64,000 bases of DNA from Paraburkholderia sp. (lineage in GTDB: Bacteria > Pseudomonadota > Gammaproteobacteria > Burkholderiales > Burkholderiaceae): assembly GCA_004322045.1 (NCBI GenBank), contig SCRN01000043.1, positions 248,001-312,000 on the forward strand, written 5' to 3'. A program made the translations under genes and the position numbers. The notes beneath the pieces are model-generated. The model was not told the origin of the DNA. It did no database searches and saw only the letters and a program-made list of their open reading frames with translations. This document shows, piece by piece, positions 18,477 through 28,045 of the stretch. How positions within the stretch are numbered: position 1 is the first letter of the stretch; every line of letters begins with the position of its first letter.

Positions 18477-18803
18477 ATGTTGATTACATTCAAGTGTCGT
18501 GCGGCGCCGGAAGTCGTAATGCTCGAAAATCTGGCCCAGTACCTCGTCGGCATCGTCGGAAAGCAGTTGGGCGCGCGCGGCGTGATCACCCATGACGAAT
18601 TGCCCGCGGCCATCTCGAAGCTCGAGGCGGCGATCGTGACCGACAAACAGGAAATCGCCGAGCACGAGGGGCATTTCCACGAGGGCGAAGACGGTCACGA
18701 GCATCATGAACTGCCGATCGGCCTCGCGCAGCGCGCTTTCCCGTTTCTCGACATGCTGCGGGCCGCGCACCGCGAAAACGCCGACGTCCTCTGGGGCGTG
18801 TGA
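18477..18803 (+). CDS. DUF1840-family small protein
   Basis: A 108-residue cytoplasmic protein: MLITFKCRAAPEVVMLENLA, then a His/Glu-rich loop EHEGHFHEGEDGHEHHE (about 61-77) that could bind metal, then LPIGLAQRAFPFLDMLR and a C-terminus ADVLWGV. This matches the beta-proteobacterial DUF1840 family; no function is known. The start at 18477 was preferred over a longer frame because the family begins at MLITFK. It is divergent from argS. A strong hairpin terminator follows at 18907. Confidence 0.82.
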   Translation: MLITFKCRAAPEVVMLENLAQYLVGIVGKQLGARGVITHDELPAAISKLEAAIVTDKQEIAEHEGHFHEGEDGHEHHELPIGLAQRAFPFLDMLRAAHRENADVLWGV

Positions 18804-18906
18804 CGCACTCCTAGCGCGCCCCGCGGCGCGCAAGCCGGCACCGCGCCGAACGGCGGCGCGGCTAGTCGGCCGCTTTTGTCGGATCAAATACGGTCGATCG
18901 CATTTC

Positions 18907-18948
18907 AAGCCCGGCATGCGCGAGCGCGCGTGCCGGGCTTTCGTTTAT
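18907..18948 (+). terminator. Rho-independent terminator after the DUF1840 gene
   Basis: Stem AAGCCCGGCA (18907-18916) pairs exactly with TGCCGGGCTT (18931-18940), loop of 14 bases, followed by TCGTTT. It lies between the DUF1840 gene and the converging metH gene. Confidence 0.7.
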
Positions 18949-19033
18949 GAGGCGCGGCCGGGCCGCAAGCGCCAGGGGGCCGAATCCCTCTACCGATACG
19001 AGCCTGTGCGCCGCCCGCCGCTGCCGCTCACGC

Positions 19034-21751
19034 TTACAGCAGCGGCGCGAGCGCCCGCTCTGCTTCGGGCAGGGTGAGCGCGTTGCGGCGTGCGAAATCT
19101 TCCACTTGATCGCGCCCGATCTTGCCCACCGAGAAGTAGCGGCTCTCGGGATGGGCGATGTAAAAGCCCGACACGCTCGCGGCAGGCAGCATCGCAAGCG
19201 ATTCGGTGACGGTCATGCCGATTTCGTCGGCCTTGAGCGCGGCGAACAGGTCGCGCTTGACGAGGTGGTCCGGGCAAGCGGGATAACCGGGGGCGGGCCG
19301 AATGCCGGCGTACTGCTCGGCAATCAGGGCGTCGCTGTCGAGCGCCTCGCTTGCCGCATACCCCCAGATTTCGCGCCGTACGCGCGCGTGCAAGGCTTCT
19401 GCGAAGGCTTCGGCCAGGCGATCGGCGAGCGCCTTGAGCATGATCGCGCTGTAGTCGTCGAGGTCGGCGAGGAACTGCTTTTCTTTGGCCTCGACGCCGA
19501 TGCCTGCCGTAACGGCGAACATGCCGATGTAATCGGCCACGCCCGAGTCTTTGGGCGCGATGAAATCGGCGAGCGAGCGATTCGGCCGCATCACGCCGTC
19601 CACGACAGGCCGCACGCTTTGCTGACGCAGGTTGTGCCAGGTGAGCGCCACCTGCGTGCGCGATTCGTCGGTGTAGATCTCGATGTCGTCGTCGCCTACG
19701 GTATTCGCGGGAAGCAGCGCGATCACGCCGTTCGCCGTCAGCCAACGACCCTGGATTAGGCGCGCGAGCATCGATTTCGCGTCGGAGAAGACGCGCCGCG
19801 CCGATTCGCCGACGATCTCGTCGTTCAGAATGGCCGGGTAGGGGCCGGCCAAATCCCAAGTTTGGAAGAACGGCCCCCAGTCGATGTATTGCGCCAACTC
19901 GTTCAAATCGTAGTTCTTGAACACGCGCCGGCCGACGAACGCAGGCTTGACGGGGTGGTAGGCCGCCCAATCGATTGTGCTCTTGTTCTCGCGCGCGGCC
20001 GCGAGCGTCACCATCGGCTGCGCCTTCTTGTTGGCGTGCTGCTGCCGGATGCGATCGTAATCGACCTTCAATTCGTCGAGATACTTGGCCGCCCCTTCGT
20101 CGGACAGCAGGCTCGATGCGACCGAAACAGAGCGCGAAGCATCGGGCACATAGACAACCGGTCCTTCATAGTTCGGCGCGATTTTCACGGCCGTGTGCAC
20201 GCGCGACGTGGTCGCGCCGCCGATGAGCAGCGGAATCTTCTTGATGCGGAAGTACTCGTCGCGTTGCATCTCCGACGCAACGTAGGCCATCTCTTCGAGG
20301 CTTGGCGTGATGAGGCCCGAGAGCCCCACGATGTCGGCGCCTTCGACCTTCGCTTTGGCGAGGATCTCGTTGCACGGGACCATCACGCCCATGTTGACGA
20401 CTTCGAAATTGTTGCACTGGAGCACGACCGACACGATGTTCTTGCCGATGTCGTGAACGTCGCCCTTGACGGTGGCGATCACGATCTTGCCTTTGGCGCG
20501 CACGTCGCCGCCCGCGTCAGCCAGCCGTTTCTTTTCTTCTTCGATGAACGGAATCAGATGCGCGACGGCCTGCTTCATGACGCGCGCCGATTTGACCACT
20601 TGCGGCAGGAACATCTTGCCCTGGCCGAACAAGTCGCCCACGATGTTCATGCCGTCCATCAGCGGCCCTTCGATCACGTTGATCGGCCGCCCGCCCGCCG
20701 CGGCGATCTTCGCGCGCGCCTCTTCCGTATCTTCGACGATGAAGTTCGTGATGCCATGCACGAGCGCATGCGCGAGCCGAGCCTCGACGGGCTGACTGCG
20801 CCACTCGAGGTTTTCTTCCTTCTTCGCGGCGCCGGTCTTGAACTTGTCGGCGATTTCGAGCAAACGATCGGTGGCGTCGTCGCGGCGGTTGAGGATGACG
20901 TCCTCCACGCGCTCGCGCAGTTCGGGATCGAGATCGGCGTAGACGCCGAGCTGTCCCGCGTTGACGATGCCCATGTCCATACCCGCTTGAATCGCGTGGT
21001 AGAGGAACACGGTGTGAATTGCTTCGCGCACGGGATCGTTGCCGCGGAACGAGAACGAGACGTTCGAGACGCCGCCGCTTACCTTCGCGTACGGCAGATT
21101 CTGTTTGATCCAGCGCGTGGCGTTGATAAAATCGACGGCGTAGTTGTTGTGTTCCTCGATGCCCGTGGCGATCGCGAAGATGTTCGGGTCGAAGATGATG
21201 TCTTCGGGCTCGAAGCCCACTTCGTCGACGAGGAAGCGGTACGAGCGCTGGCAGATCTGCGTTTTGCGCTCGAAGGTATCGGCTTGGCCCGTTTCGTCGA
21301 ACGCCATAACGACGGCCGCCGCGCCGTAGCGACGAATGAGCCGCGCGTGATGGCGGAAGGCCTCTTCGCCTTCCTTCAGCGAAATCGAATTGACGATGGC
21401 CTTGCCCTGCACGCATTTGAGGCCGGCCTCGATCACCTCCCACTTGGACGAGTCGATCATGATCGGCACGCGAGCGATGTCGGGCTCGGAGGCGATGAGA
21501 TTCAGAAAGCGCACCATGGCCGCTTTCGAATCGAGCATCGCCTCGTCCATGTTGATGTCGATGACCTGGGCGCCGTTTTCGACCTGCTGGCGCGCGACGG
21601 CGAGCGCTTCGTCGAACTGGCCGTTCAGAATCATGCGCGCGAACGCCTTGGAGCCCGTGACGTTCGTGCGCTCGCCGACGTTGATGAAGAGCGCGCCCGC
21701 ACCGACGTTAAACGGCTCGAGGCCCGCAAGGCGCAACATGTGTTCGGTCAT
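19034..21751 (-). CDS. metH: Methionine synthase, folate-, B12- and AdoMet-binding part (MetH C-terminal module)
   Basis: A 905-residue protein corresponding to modules 2-4 of cobalamin-dependent methionine synthase. The pterin (methyl-THF) domain starts [16 protein letters not shown] (22-37). The cobalamin cap helix bundle is about 290-410, and the B12-binding DVHDIGKN has the cobalt ligand His433. The reactivation (AdoMet-binding) domain occupies about 590-905. The homocysteine/zinc module is encoded separately 57 bp upstream. Together the two proteins (361 + 905 aa) equal one normal MetH. The split is clean at a domain boundary, with its own start at [10 protein letters not shown], and is not a frameshift; the same arrangement is familiar in Burkholderia. 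Confidence 0.95.
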   Translation of the reverse strand: MTEHMLRLAGLEPFNVGAGALFINVGERTNVTGSKAFARMILNGQFDEALAVARQQVENGAQVIDINMDEAMLDSKAAMVRFLNLIASEPDIARVPIMIDSSKWEVIEAGLKCVQGKAIVNSISLKEGEEAFRHHARLIRRYGAAAVVMAFDETGQADTFERKTQICQRSYRFLVDEVGFEPEDIIFDPNIFAIATGIEEHNNYAVDFINATRWIKQNLPYAKVSGGVSNVSFSFRGNDPVREAIHTVFLYHAIQAGMDMGIVNAGQLGVYADLDPELRERVEDVILNRRDDATDRLLEIADKFKTGAAKKEENLEWRSQPVEARLAHALVHGITNFIVEDTEEARAKIAAAGGRPINVIEGPLMDGMNIVGDLFGQGKMFLPQVVKSARVMKQAVAHLIPFIEEEKKRLADAGGDVRAKGKIVIATVKGDVHDIGKNIVSVVLQCNNFEVVNMGVMVPCNEILAKAKVEGADIVGLSGLITPSLEEMAYVASEMQRDEYFRIKKIPLLIGGATTSRVHTAVKIAPNYEGPVVYVPDASRSVSVASSLLSDEGAAKYLDELKVDYDRIRQQHANKKAQPMVTLAAARENKSTIDWAAYHPVKPAFVGRRVFKNYDLNELAQYIDWGPFFQTWDLAGPYPAILNDEIVGESARRVFSDAKSMLARLIQGRWLTANGVIALLPANTVGDDDIEIYTDESRTQVALTWHNLRQQSVRPVVDGVMRPNRSLADFIAPKDSGVADYIGMFAVTAGIGVEAKEKQFLADLDDYSAIMLKALADRLAEAFAEALHARVRREIWGYAASEALDSDALIAEQYAGIRPAPGYPACPDHLVKRDLFAALKADEIGMTVTESLAMLPAASVSGFYIAHPESRYFSVGKIGRDQVEDFARRNALTLPEAERALAPLL

Positions 21752-21808
21752 GGTGATCTTCGATGAAAGCAGGGTGATGTGCGGCGAGGCGGCGGGCGAT
21801 CGCCTGCC

Positions 21809-22894
21809 TCAAGCCGCGTCGCGATAGTGCGACCACGCGCGCGGCTTCACGCCGCTCAAGGCTTTGGCGATCGCCGCGATATGCTCCGGCGTCGTGCCGC
21901 AGCAGCCGCCCGCCAGATTCACGAGCCCCGCCTGCGCGAACTCCTTGAGCTGACGCGACGTATCCTCCGGCGTTTCGTCGAAGCCCGTGTCGCTCATCGG
22001 ATTGGGCAACCCCGCGTTCGGATAGCAGGACACATAGGTGTCGCACAGCTTCGCGAGTTCGGCGATATACGGGCGCATCAGCGCCGCGCCCAAGGCGCAG
22101 TTCAGCCCGAACGTCAGCGGCTTCGCGTGGCGCAGCGAATTCCAGAAGGCCTCGACCGTCTGTCCCGAAAGAATGCGGCCCGATGCGTCCGTCACCGTCC
22201 CGGAAATCATCACGGGCAGCACCTCACCGGTGTTCTCGAACAGTTCGTCGAGCGCGAACAGCGCGGCTTTGGCGTTGAGCGTATCGAAGATCGTTTCGAC
22301 GAGGAACACGTCCGCGCCGCCTTCGAGCAGCGCCTGCGCTTGTTCGTAGTACGCCGCGCGCAGTTCGTCGAACGTGACGTTGCGCGCGCCCGGATCGTTG
22401 ACGTCGGGCGAGATGCTGGCCGTTTTCGGCGTCGGCCCGATCGCGCCCGCAACGAAGCGCGGCTTGTCGGGCGTCGAATACTTATCGCAGGCCGCGCGCG
22501 CGAGCTTGGCCGATTCTAGGTTCATCTCGCGGGCGAGCGATTCCATGCCGTAGTCCGCTTGCGCCACGGTGGTGGCGCCGAACGTGTTGGTCTCGATGAT
22601 GTCGGCGCCGGCCGCGAGGTATTGCTCGTGGATCTCGCTGATGATTTGCGGTTGCGTGAGCGAGAGCAATTCGTTGTTGCCCTTCACGTCACGCGTGAAA
22701 TCCTTGAACCGCTCGCCGCGATAGCCCGCTTCGTCGAGCTTGTAGCGTTGGATCATCGTACCCATCGCCCCGTCGAGGATCACGATGCGCGACGCGAGCA
22801 GTGCGGGCAAGCGCGCGCCTCGCGTGTAATGGATGCCGGAAGGGGGCGATCCGGCGGCGGGCGAGCCCGCGGGAGCGGCAGCGGACGAATTCAT
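21809..22894 (-). CDS. metH: Methionine synthase, homocysteine-binding module (split MetH)
   Basis: A 361-residue homocysteine S-methyltransferase domain. [17 protein letters not shown] marks the barrel start. Zinc ligands are Cys266 (FGLNCALGA) and Cys331/Cys332 (GGCCGTTP). It activates homocysteine for methyl transfer from cobalamin carried by the partner protein encoded 57 bp downstream. A Ser/Ala/Gly/Pro-rich N-terminus (2-20) precedes the domain. The start at 22894 was preferred to an upstream frame that runs across the terminator region. No cobalamin or SAM riboswitch was recognised upstream. Confidence 0.93.
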   Translation of the reverse strand: MNSSAAAPAGSPAAGSPPSGIHYTRGARLPALLASRIVILDGAMGTMIQRYKLDEAGYRGERFKDFTRDVKGNNELLSLTQPQIISEIHEQYLAAGADIIETNTFGATTVAQADYGMESLAREMNLESAKLARAACDKYSTPDKPRFVAGAIGPTPKTASISPDVNDPGARNVTFDELRAAYYEQAQALLEGGADVFLVETIFDTLNAKAALFALDELFENTGEVLPVMISGTVTDASGRILSGQTVEAFWNSLRHAKPLTFGLNCALGAALMRPYIAELAKLCDTYVSCYPNAGLPNPMSDTGFDETPEDTSRQLKEFAQAGLVNLAGGCCGTTPEHIAAIAKALSGVKPRAWSHYRDAA

Positions 22895-22999
22895 AGCGAG
22901 CGAGCGCGGTGCGCGATTCGGAAGGGAGGAAAACCGCCATTGTAGCGGCTGCCGGGGTTGGCCGCCGGACGCCAGCCGAGGCCGTTGGCCCGCGGGCAA

Positions 23000-23033
23000 A
23001 ACAAAAACCCCGCCCGGCGAGCCGGACGGGGTT
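23000..23033 (-). terminator. Rho-independent terminator after the DUF3567 gene
   Basis: Read on the minus strand, AACCCCGTCCGGC pairs with GCCGGGCGGGGTT (one G-T/mismatch) around a 2-base loop, followed by a TTTGTTTT run. It separates the DUF3567 gene from the split metH genes downstream. Confidence 0.85.
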
Positions 23034-23072
23034 CGATGGGGTGCCGCTGCGCCCGCCAGGCGGGCGCTTTCG

Positions 23073-23330
23073 TCAGTGAAGCACGACCGGTTGCGTCATC
23101 AGGCTATCGAATTGGCCCAGGAACTCGTCGACTTCGTCGAGTGTGGGCTCTTCTTCAATGAGCTTGCGAACGTGTTCGCGAAACTGCGCCGCCAGTGCAC
23201 CGTCGATGAAGATCTCGCGCTGCGCATTCTTGTCTACGATTTCGTAGCCACCTGCGTTCATCGCGAGATGGTCAGCCTGCGGCGCGAATTCGACGACACA
23301 ATAGTTGGGGCTGTTGTAGATCATTTGCAT
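23073..23330 (-). CDS. DUF3567-family protein
   Basis: An 85-residue protein beginning [18 protein letters not shown], with [17 protein letters not shown] in the middle and an acidic C-terminal helix ([19 protein letters not shown]). An AGGAG ribosome-binding site lies 8 bp upstream of the ATG. This matches DUF3567, a short family found in beta-proteobacteria with no known function; no membrane segment or catalytic motif is visible. It is monocistronic by its terminator at 23000-23033 and by a 270-bp gap upstream, in which nothing else was recognised. Confidence 0.88.
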   Translation of the reverse strand: MQMIYNSPNYCVVEFAPQADHLAMNAGGYEIVDKNAQREIFIDGALAAQFREHVRKLIEEEPTLDEVDEFLGQFDSLMTQPVVLH

Positions 23331-23600
23331 GGCGACACTCCTTTATTCCGATTGGCTCCTGGCCGTTTTCCGCCTAGTACGTGGAGCGCGTTGCATGGAA
23401 TTTCAAGGGCTGGGTCTTAAACGGCGCTTAAAACGGGTTGGAACATTGCAACCAAACATTGCCGCCAGATACATCGCCGACCTTATCGTCTACATCAATA
23501 TTAGACCTTACCCATGCAAAACGTTCGCGCGGGAGGGAAAACATCGAGGACCGTCCGTGTGCCTCGATACTCTTGATTACGGCACGCGCGAGCCGCCGGT

Positions 23601-24788
23601 TTAGGGCTGTTCGCGCACGGGCTCCGGCGAACTGCCGGCCGGCCCCGATTCGGACGAATCATCCGGTGTCGTTCCGGTCGACGCATTTTCCGCGCCCGGC
23701 GGCGCAAGGCGGCCACGCCAGAGCAGCTCGAACTGCGACCCATTGGGCTCCGTTTGCATAATACGGACCGGCAGCCAGCCCAACGTTGGGGCAAGCCATA
23801 CGTCGATGCGGCGTCGATCGCCCTCGCGCCGCGGCAGTCTCATGAAGTGGCGCGCTTGCACGAATCCCTCCGCGGTGCGCACCGATTCGTCGCCTATGGT
23901 CTCGATCGGCCAAAGCTCCCCGCTGTCGTCGTCCGCCACGTAGAACGCACGCGTGACGCCGCTCTTGTAGGCATCGGGGTCGCCCCGCACGAGACTTGCA
24001 AGCTGCATCACCATGCTGAAGCGGTCCTGCGCACCATCTGGCAACGCCAGCGTCACGTTCGTGCGGGTAAAGCCGATGCGCTTCGCCGTACGGTCGAACG
24101 TCGTCACGTCCTCGGCGCGGCGTCCGCGCTTTTCGGTGTAGCGCACGGGCGCAAGGCCGAAGGCGTCGATGCGGCCATGGCTTGCGTACGTGTACGTGCC
24201 GACGAACGGCAGCGGCACCGAGACGACCATCTCGTAGTCGTCGCCCTCGCTGGCCCAGTGAATCGTGCCCGGCGCGTTTTCCACACCGTTGTAAAAGGTG
24301 TTGTAGTGGAGATCGCCCGAGGGCGGTACCGAGAAACGTACGCCCGCGCTCGCAACGCTAGCCGGGACGGCGGCGGCCGCGCTCGCGGGATTCGTTGCGT
24401 GCCGCCCGGCTGCGCGGCCGGGCGTCGTTGCGTTCGCATCCGTTGCGCGCGCCGCTTCGGGGGTGGACGGCGCCCTCGGCTCGGGCGCGAGCGCATGCAG
24501 CACCGGCATCTGCCGCCCCCGGCTGCGCTCGCTGAGCTCATGCGCAATTGCGGCGTTGCGCTCGGGCGCAGTGCGGGCGATCGGCTGCGCGGTCAGCAAC
24601 TCGATCTGCACCGGCGGCTTCACCACTTCGGGCGCGAACGTGTCGCGATGCCCGGCGAACCAGAGCAGGGCTGCGCCGTGCAGTGCGATCGTTGCCCCCA
24701 GCACGAGGCCCCACCGCAAGGCGTGCCCGCGGGGCCCGCTGCGAGCGCGGTCGGCATGAATTGCGTCGGAACCCAGGATGTACGACAT
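23601..24788 (-). CDS. DUF3108 protein, single-pass membrane anchored
   Basis: A 395-residue protein. One transmembrane helix (ALRWGLVLGATIALHGAALL, about 22-42) is followed by a Pro/Ala-rich linker (about 55-150) and a C-terminal DUF3108 beta-rich domain (about 155-365: GDLHYNTFYNGVENAPGTIH, VRYTEKRGRRAEDVTTFDR, ARHFMRLPRREGDRRRIDVW). The domain is predicted periplasmic. The family is common in beta-proteobacteria and its role is unknown. The start is uncertain: 24788 (MSYILGSDA) and 24806 (MVELAPMSY) are both ATG, and 24788 has a slightly better upstream GAG. Confidence 0.8.
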   Translation of the reverse strand: MSYILGSDAIHADRARSGPRGHALRWGLVLGATIALHGAALLWFAGHRDTFAPEVVKPPVQIELLTAQPIARTAPERNAAIAHELSERSRGRQMPVLHALAPEPRAPSTPEAARATDANATTPGRAAGRHATNPASAAAAVPASVASAGVRFSVPPSGDLHYNTFYNGVENAPGTIHWASEGDDYEMVVSVPLPFVGTYTYASHGRIDAFGLAPVRYTEKRGRRAEDVTTFDRTAKRIGFTRTNVTLALPDGAQDRFSMVMQLASLVRGDPDAYKSGVTRAFYVADDDSGELWPIETIGDESVRTAEGFVQARHFMRLPRREGDRRRIDVWLAPTLGWLPVRIMQTEPNGSQFELLWRGRLAPPGAENASTGTTPDDSSESGPAGSSPEPVREQP

Positions 24789-24951
24789 AGGGGCAAGCTC
24801 GACCATCGACAAAGCGGCGATGCATCGAGCGGCGAAATTGCGTCACGAAGGACAAACAACGACGATGATGCCTGCAAATGGCCTAGCCTGCCGAAGCCGC
24901 ATGCAGCAGCGCCTGCGACAAGCGCCACGCACTGCATCCGCTGCGACCGCG

Positions 24952-25833
24952 TTAGCGCGCGGTTTCGCTGTAGCCGAGCTCATACGACAGACGCTGCGCG
25001 CATGCCTTGAGTTCGACTGCGATCTCGCCATCCCATGACAGGTCAAACGCGCCTTCGTGGCCGAGCGCGATCAGTCCCAACGCAAGGGCGCCCGAGGCGT
25101 CGAACACGGGCATGCAGAAAGCGTGAATCGTCGGCAGCAACATGCCTGCGACGCGCGCTGCGCCGTTGGCGCGCACTTCTTCGAGCGCGCTTTCCAATTC
25201 CACCTCGCTGCGCGGCCCGCTCGCATGCGCCGAGCGGCGCGAGTCGGCGAGTTCGCGCTCGATCATCGGCTGGGTCTTGCCCCGCGGCAGATAGGCGGCG
25301 AACAGCAGGCCGGTGGCCGATCCGAGCAGCGGCATGACATCGCCGAGCTTGAGCGACGCTTTTGCCGGGTGGCTCGACTCCATCCAATGGACGACGGTCG
25401 GCCCGAGATTGCCCCAGACAGCGATGCCCACCGTGATGTCGAGCCGGTCGCGCAACTGCGCAAGGGCGAGCCTCGCGAGCTTGACGCCATCCACGCGCGC
25501 AAGCCGCGCGAGCCCCATTTGCAGCGCGAACCCGCCGAGCTCGTAGCGTCCCGAAACAGGATCTTGCGCGACCACGCCTAGGCGCGAGAAGCTCACGAGG
25601 TATCGATGCGCCTTGGCGGGGCTCATCTGCGCCTGCTTTGCCAGATCGCGCAACATCATCGCGCGCGGCTCTCTCGTCAAGACTTCGAGCAAGCGAAACC
25701 CCACTTCGATCGATTGGATGCCGGAGCGGGCCTTCTCTTCGCCGTCGCCTTCTGCCGCTTCATCCAGCGCATCGAGCGAATCGCTTGGCGCGGGGTCGGG
25801 TGTGTGGGGCGAGCGGGGAGAGGGCGCGGACAT
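24952..25833 (-). CDS. IclR-family transcriptional regulator
   Basis: A 293-residue regulator. After a Pro/Ser/Asp-rich tail comes the winged helix (about 35-95: GIQSIEVGFRLLEVLTREP, MLRDLAKQAQMSPAKAHRYL) and an effector-binding GAF-like domain (about 110-290: GDVMPLLGSATGLLFAAYLP, AARVAGMLLPTIHAFCMPVF). It is divergent from the FAH-family hydrolase gene with 163 bp between, the usual geometry for an IclR regulator of an aromatic-acid catabolic gene. Its effector is unknown. The start at 25833 is preferred over a longer frame that would read through the shared promoter region. Confidence 0.9.
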   Translation of the reverse strand: MSAPSPRSPHTPDPAPSDSLDALDEAAEGDGEEKARSGIQSIEVGFRLLEVLTREPRAMMLRDLAKQAQMSPAKAHRYLVSFSRLGVVAQDPVSGRYELGGFALQMGLARLARVDGVKLARLALAQLRDRLDITVGIAVWGNLGPTVVHWMESSHPAKASLKLGDVMPLLGSATGLLFAAYLPRGKTQPMIERELADSRRSAHASGPRSEVELESALEEVRANGAARVAGMLLPTIHAFCMPVFDASGALALGLIALGHEGAFDLSWDGEIAVELKACAQRLSYELGYSETAR

Positions 25834-25996
25834 GGCAGGGCGATACCGAAAGAAGGCCAAACGGCGGATAGTGGCGATAGATCGTGGCGATAAACAGCGG
25901 GACCGGCGAGAGCGACGCGCGAGTGAGACGCGCACGACGTTCACCATCGTAAAATACATTCCCTCTATCGTCATCTCACGGCTCCGATCTTCTCAC

Positions 25997-26986
25997 ATGA
26001 AACTCGCCACGCTCAAAGACGGCTCGCGCGACGGCCAACTGATCGTCGTCTCGCGCGACCTGCGCACTGCCGCGATCGCAGATGCGATCGCGCCTACGTT
26101 GCAGCGCGCGCTCGACGATTGGCCGTTCTACGGGCCGCAATTGGCCGAGCTTTCCGATGCGCTCAATCAAGGCCGCGCGCGCAATGCCTTCGCGTTCGAG
26201 CCGAAGGACTGCATGGCCCCGCTGCCGCGCGCCTTCCAGTGGGTGGACGGCTCTGCCTACGTGAATCACGTCGAGCTCGTGCGCCGCGCGCGCGGCGCAC
26301 AGATGCCGCCCGAGTTCTGGACCGATCCGCTGATGTACCAAGGCGGCAGCGACGACTTCCTCGGCCCGCGCGAGGACATCGTCTGCGCATCCGAAGCGTT
26401 CGGCATCGACTTCGAAGCCGAAGTGGCGGTCGTCACCGCTGACGTGCCGATGGGCGCGACGCCCGAGGCGGCGCTCAAGGCCGTGCGGCTACTCATGCTC
26501 GTGAACGACGTGTCGCTGCGCAATTTGATCCCGGCCGAACTCGCCAAGGGCTTCGGCTTTTTTCAAAGCAAGCCGGCCACGGCGTTTTCGCCCGTGGCCG
26601 TGACGCCCGACGAATTGGGCGGTCACTGGCGCGAGGGCCGCGTGGAGCGCCCGATGATCGTGCATTGGAACGGCAAGAAAGTGGGACAACCCGATGCCGG
26701 CGTCGATATGGTGTTCCACTTCGGGCAACTGATCGCGCATGCCGCGAAGACGCGCAACCTGCGAGCAGGTACGATCGTCGGCTCGGGCACCGTATCGAAC
26801 AAGGACGAGAAGCGCGGCTACTGCTGCATCGCCGAGAAACGCTGTCTTGAAACGATCGCGAACGGCGAGCCGCAGACGGAGTTCATGAAGTACGGCGACA
26901 CGGTCAAGATCGAGATGTTCGACGACGCGGGCAAGTCGATCTTCGGCGCGATCGAGCAATCGGTCGCGCCGCTCGAGGCCGCATAA
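25997..26986 (+). CDS. Fumarylacetoacetate hydrolase-family protein
   Basis: A 329-residue FAH-superfamily enzyme. Metal-binding acidic residues are visible as FGIDFEAEVAVV (Glu140, Glu142) and VNDVSLRNL (Asp171), with a later conserved stretch AGTIVGSGTVSNKDEKRGYCCIAEKR. The N-terminal domain (about 1-100: MKLATLKDGSRDGQLIVVSR) is typical of the long fumarylacetoacetase-like group, which cleaves C-C bonds in tyrosine/homogentisate breakdown. Homogentisate dioxygenase is not adjacent, so the exact substrate is open. It is divergent from the IclR regulator, which probably controls it. Confidence 0.88.
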   Translation: MKLATLKDGSRDGQLIVVSRDLRTAAIADAIAPTLQRALDDWPFYGPQLAELSDALNQGRARNAFAFEPKDCMAPLPRAFQWVDGSAYVNHVELVRRARGAQMPPEFWTDPLMYQGGSDDFLGPREDIVCASEAFGIDFEAEVAVVTADVPMGATPEAALKAVRLLMLVNDVSLRNLIPAELAKGFGFFQSKPATAFSPVAVTPDELGGHWREGRVERPMIVHWNGKKVGQPDAGVDMVFHFGQLIAHAAKTRNLRAGTIVGSGTVSNKDEKRGYCCIAEKRCLETIANGEPQTEFMKYGDTVKIEMFDDAGKSIFGAIEQSVAPLEAA

Positions 26987-26990
26987 GCGA

Positions 26991-27021
26991 GCATCGGGCC
27001 GCGCCGGGTTTGGCCCGATGC
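26991..27021 (+). terminator. Hairpin after the FAH-family gene
   Basis: GCATCGGGCC (26991-27000) pairs exactly with GGCCCGATGC (27012-27021) around an 11-base loop. It starts 5 bp after the stop. There is no U-run, so termination is only inferred. Confidence 0.45.
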
Positions 27022-27127
27022 GCGCTCGTGCGCGCGGGCCTACACTGGCATCGATCGTGCGCCGGGGCGCGTATCAGCATCCCCGATTTTCGAAGTTTCT
27101 TTTCCGAACGAACACGAGCCGATCCGG

Positions 27128-27976
27128 ATGACCGACACCACGAATCTCGGCGATCTATCGCCCTACGCCCACTATCGTTCGCTGCGTTTGCAGCGTCATC
27201 CCCACGGCGTGCTCGAAGTCATCATGAGCGGCGAGGGCATGAACAAGAGCGGCCTTGCCGCTGCCGACGAGCACATGCATCGCGAGCTCGCCGACATCTG
27301 GCGCGACATCGACCGCGATCCGCATACGCGCGTGGCCGTGATTCGAGGGGAGGGCAAAGGCTTCTCGGCCGGTGGCGATCTGGGCCTCGTCGAGCAGATG
27401 GCCGATCGCTTCGACGTGCGCTCGCGCGTTTGGCGCGAGGCGCGCGATCTCGTCTACAACGTCATCAATTGCAGCAAGCCGATCGTCTCGGCGATGCACG
27501 GCCCGGCGGTCGGCGCAGGCCTCGTTGCCGGGTTGCTGGCCGACATCTCGATCGCGGCCCACGACGCGCGCATCATCGACGGGCACACGCGGCTGGGCGT
27601 GGCGGCCGGCGATCATGCGGCTATCGTCTGGCCGCTCTTGTGCGGGATGGCCAAAGCGAAGTATTACCTGTTGCTGTGCGAGGCCGTGAGCGGCGCCGAG
27701 GCCGAGCGCATCGGCCTCGTTTCGCTGGCGGTCGACCAAGCTCAATTGCTGCCGAAGGCGTTCGAGGTGGCGTCGCGGCTCGCGCTTGGGTCGCAAAGCG
27801 CCATCCGCTGGACCAAGTACGCGCTCAACAATTGGCTGCGCATGGCAGGGCCCACCTTCGATACGTCGCTCGCGCTCGAATTCATGGGGTTTTCCGGCCC
27901 GGACGTGCGCGAGGGGATTCGCTCGTTGCGAGAGCGGCGCGCGCCCGACTTCCCGGGCGGCGAGGATGCCTCCTGA
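27128..27976 (+). CDS. Crotonase-superfamily protein lacking both hydratase glutamates
   Basis: A 282-residue enoyl-CoA hydratase/isomerase-family protein with oxyanion-hole elements GFSAGGD (79-84) and GPAVGAG (125-131), and [20 protein letters not shown] as the core helix. Aligning by eye to rat crotonase, the two catalytic glutamates (144 and 164) fall on Val133 and His153, so classical hydration is unlikely. [10 protein letters not shown] segment (161-169) provides Asp162, as in a recognisable crotonase subgroup. CoA-thioester binding is expected, but the reaction (isomerase, hydrolase, lyase or other) is unknown. It precedes the PhaM gene by 69 bp. Confidence 0.85.
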   Translation: MTDTTNLGDLSPYAHYRSLRLQRHPHGVLEVIMSGEGMNKSGLAAADEHMHRELADIWRDIDRDPHTRVAVIRGEGKGFSAGGDLGLVEQMADRFDVRSRVWREARDLVYNVINCSKPIVSAMHGPAVGAGLVAGLLADISIAAHDARIIDGHTRLGVAAGDHAAIVWPLLCGMAKAKYYLLLCEAVSGAEAERIGLVSLAVDQAQLLPKAFEVASRLALGSQSAIRWTKYALNNWLRMAGPTFDTSLALEFMGFSGPDVREGIRSLRERRAPDFPGGEDAS

Positions 27977-28045
27977 CGCCTCGCGCCGGCGCGTCTTCAC
28001 CTATCTTCAGCTATCTTCACCTTCATCGCTCAAAAGGGGCACTCG

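Noticed and set aside
19862-21766. 634-codon open frame antisense to metH
   Set aside because: Rich in Arg, Asp, His and Val with no recognisable domain; it mirrors metH.
22895-23072. Cobalamin or SAM riboswitch upstream of the split metH genes
   Set aside because: No B12-box or SAM-box core sequence was seen; only the terminator of the upstream gene.
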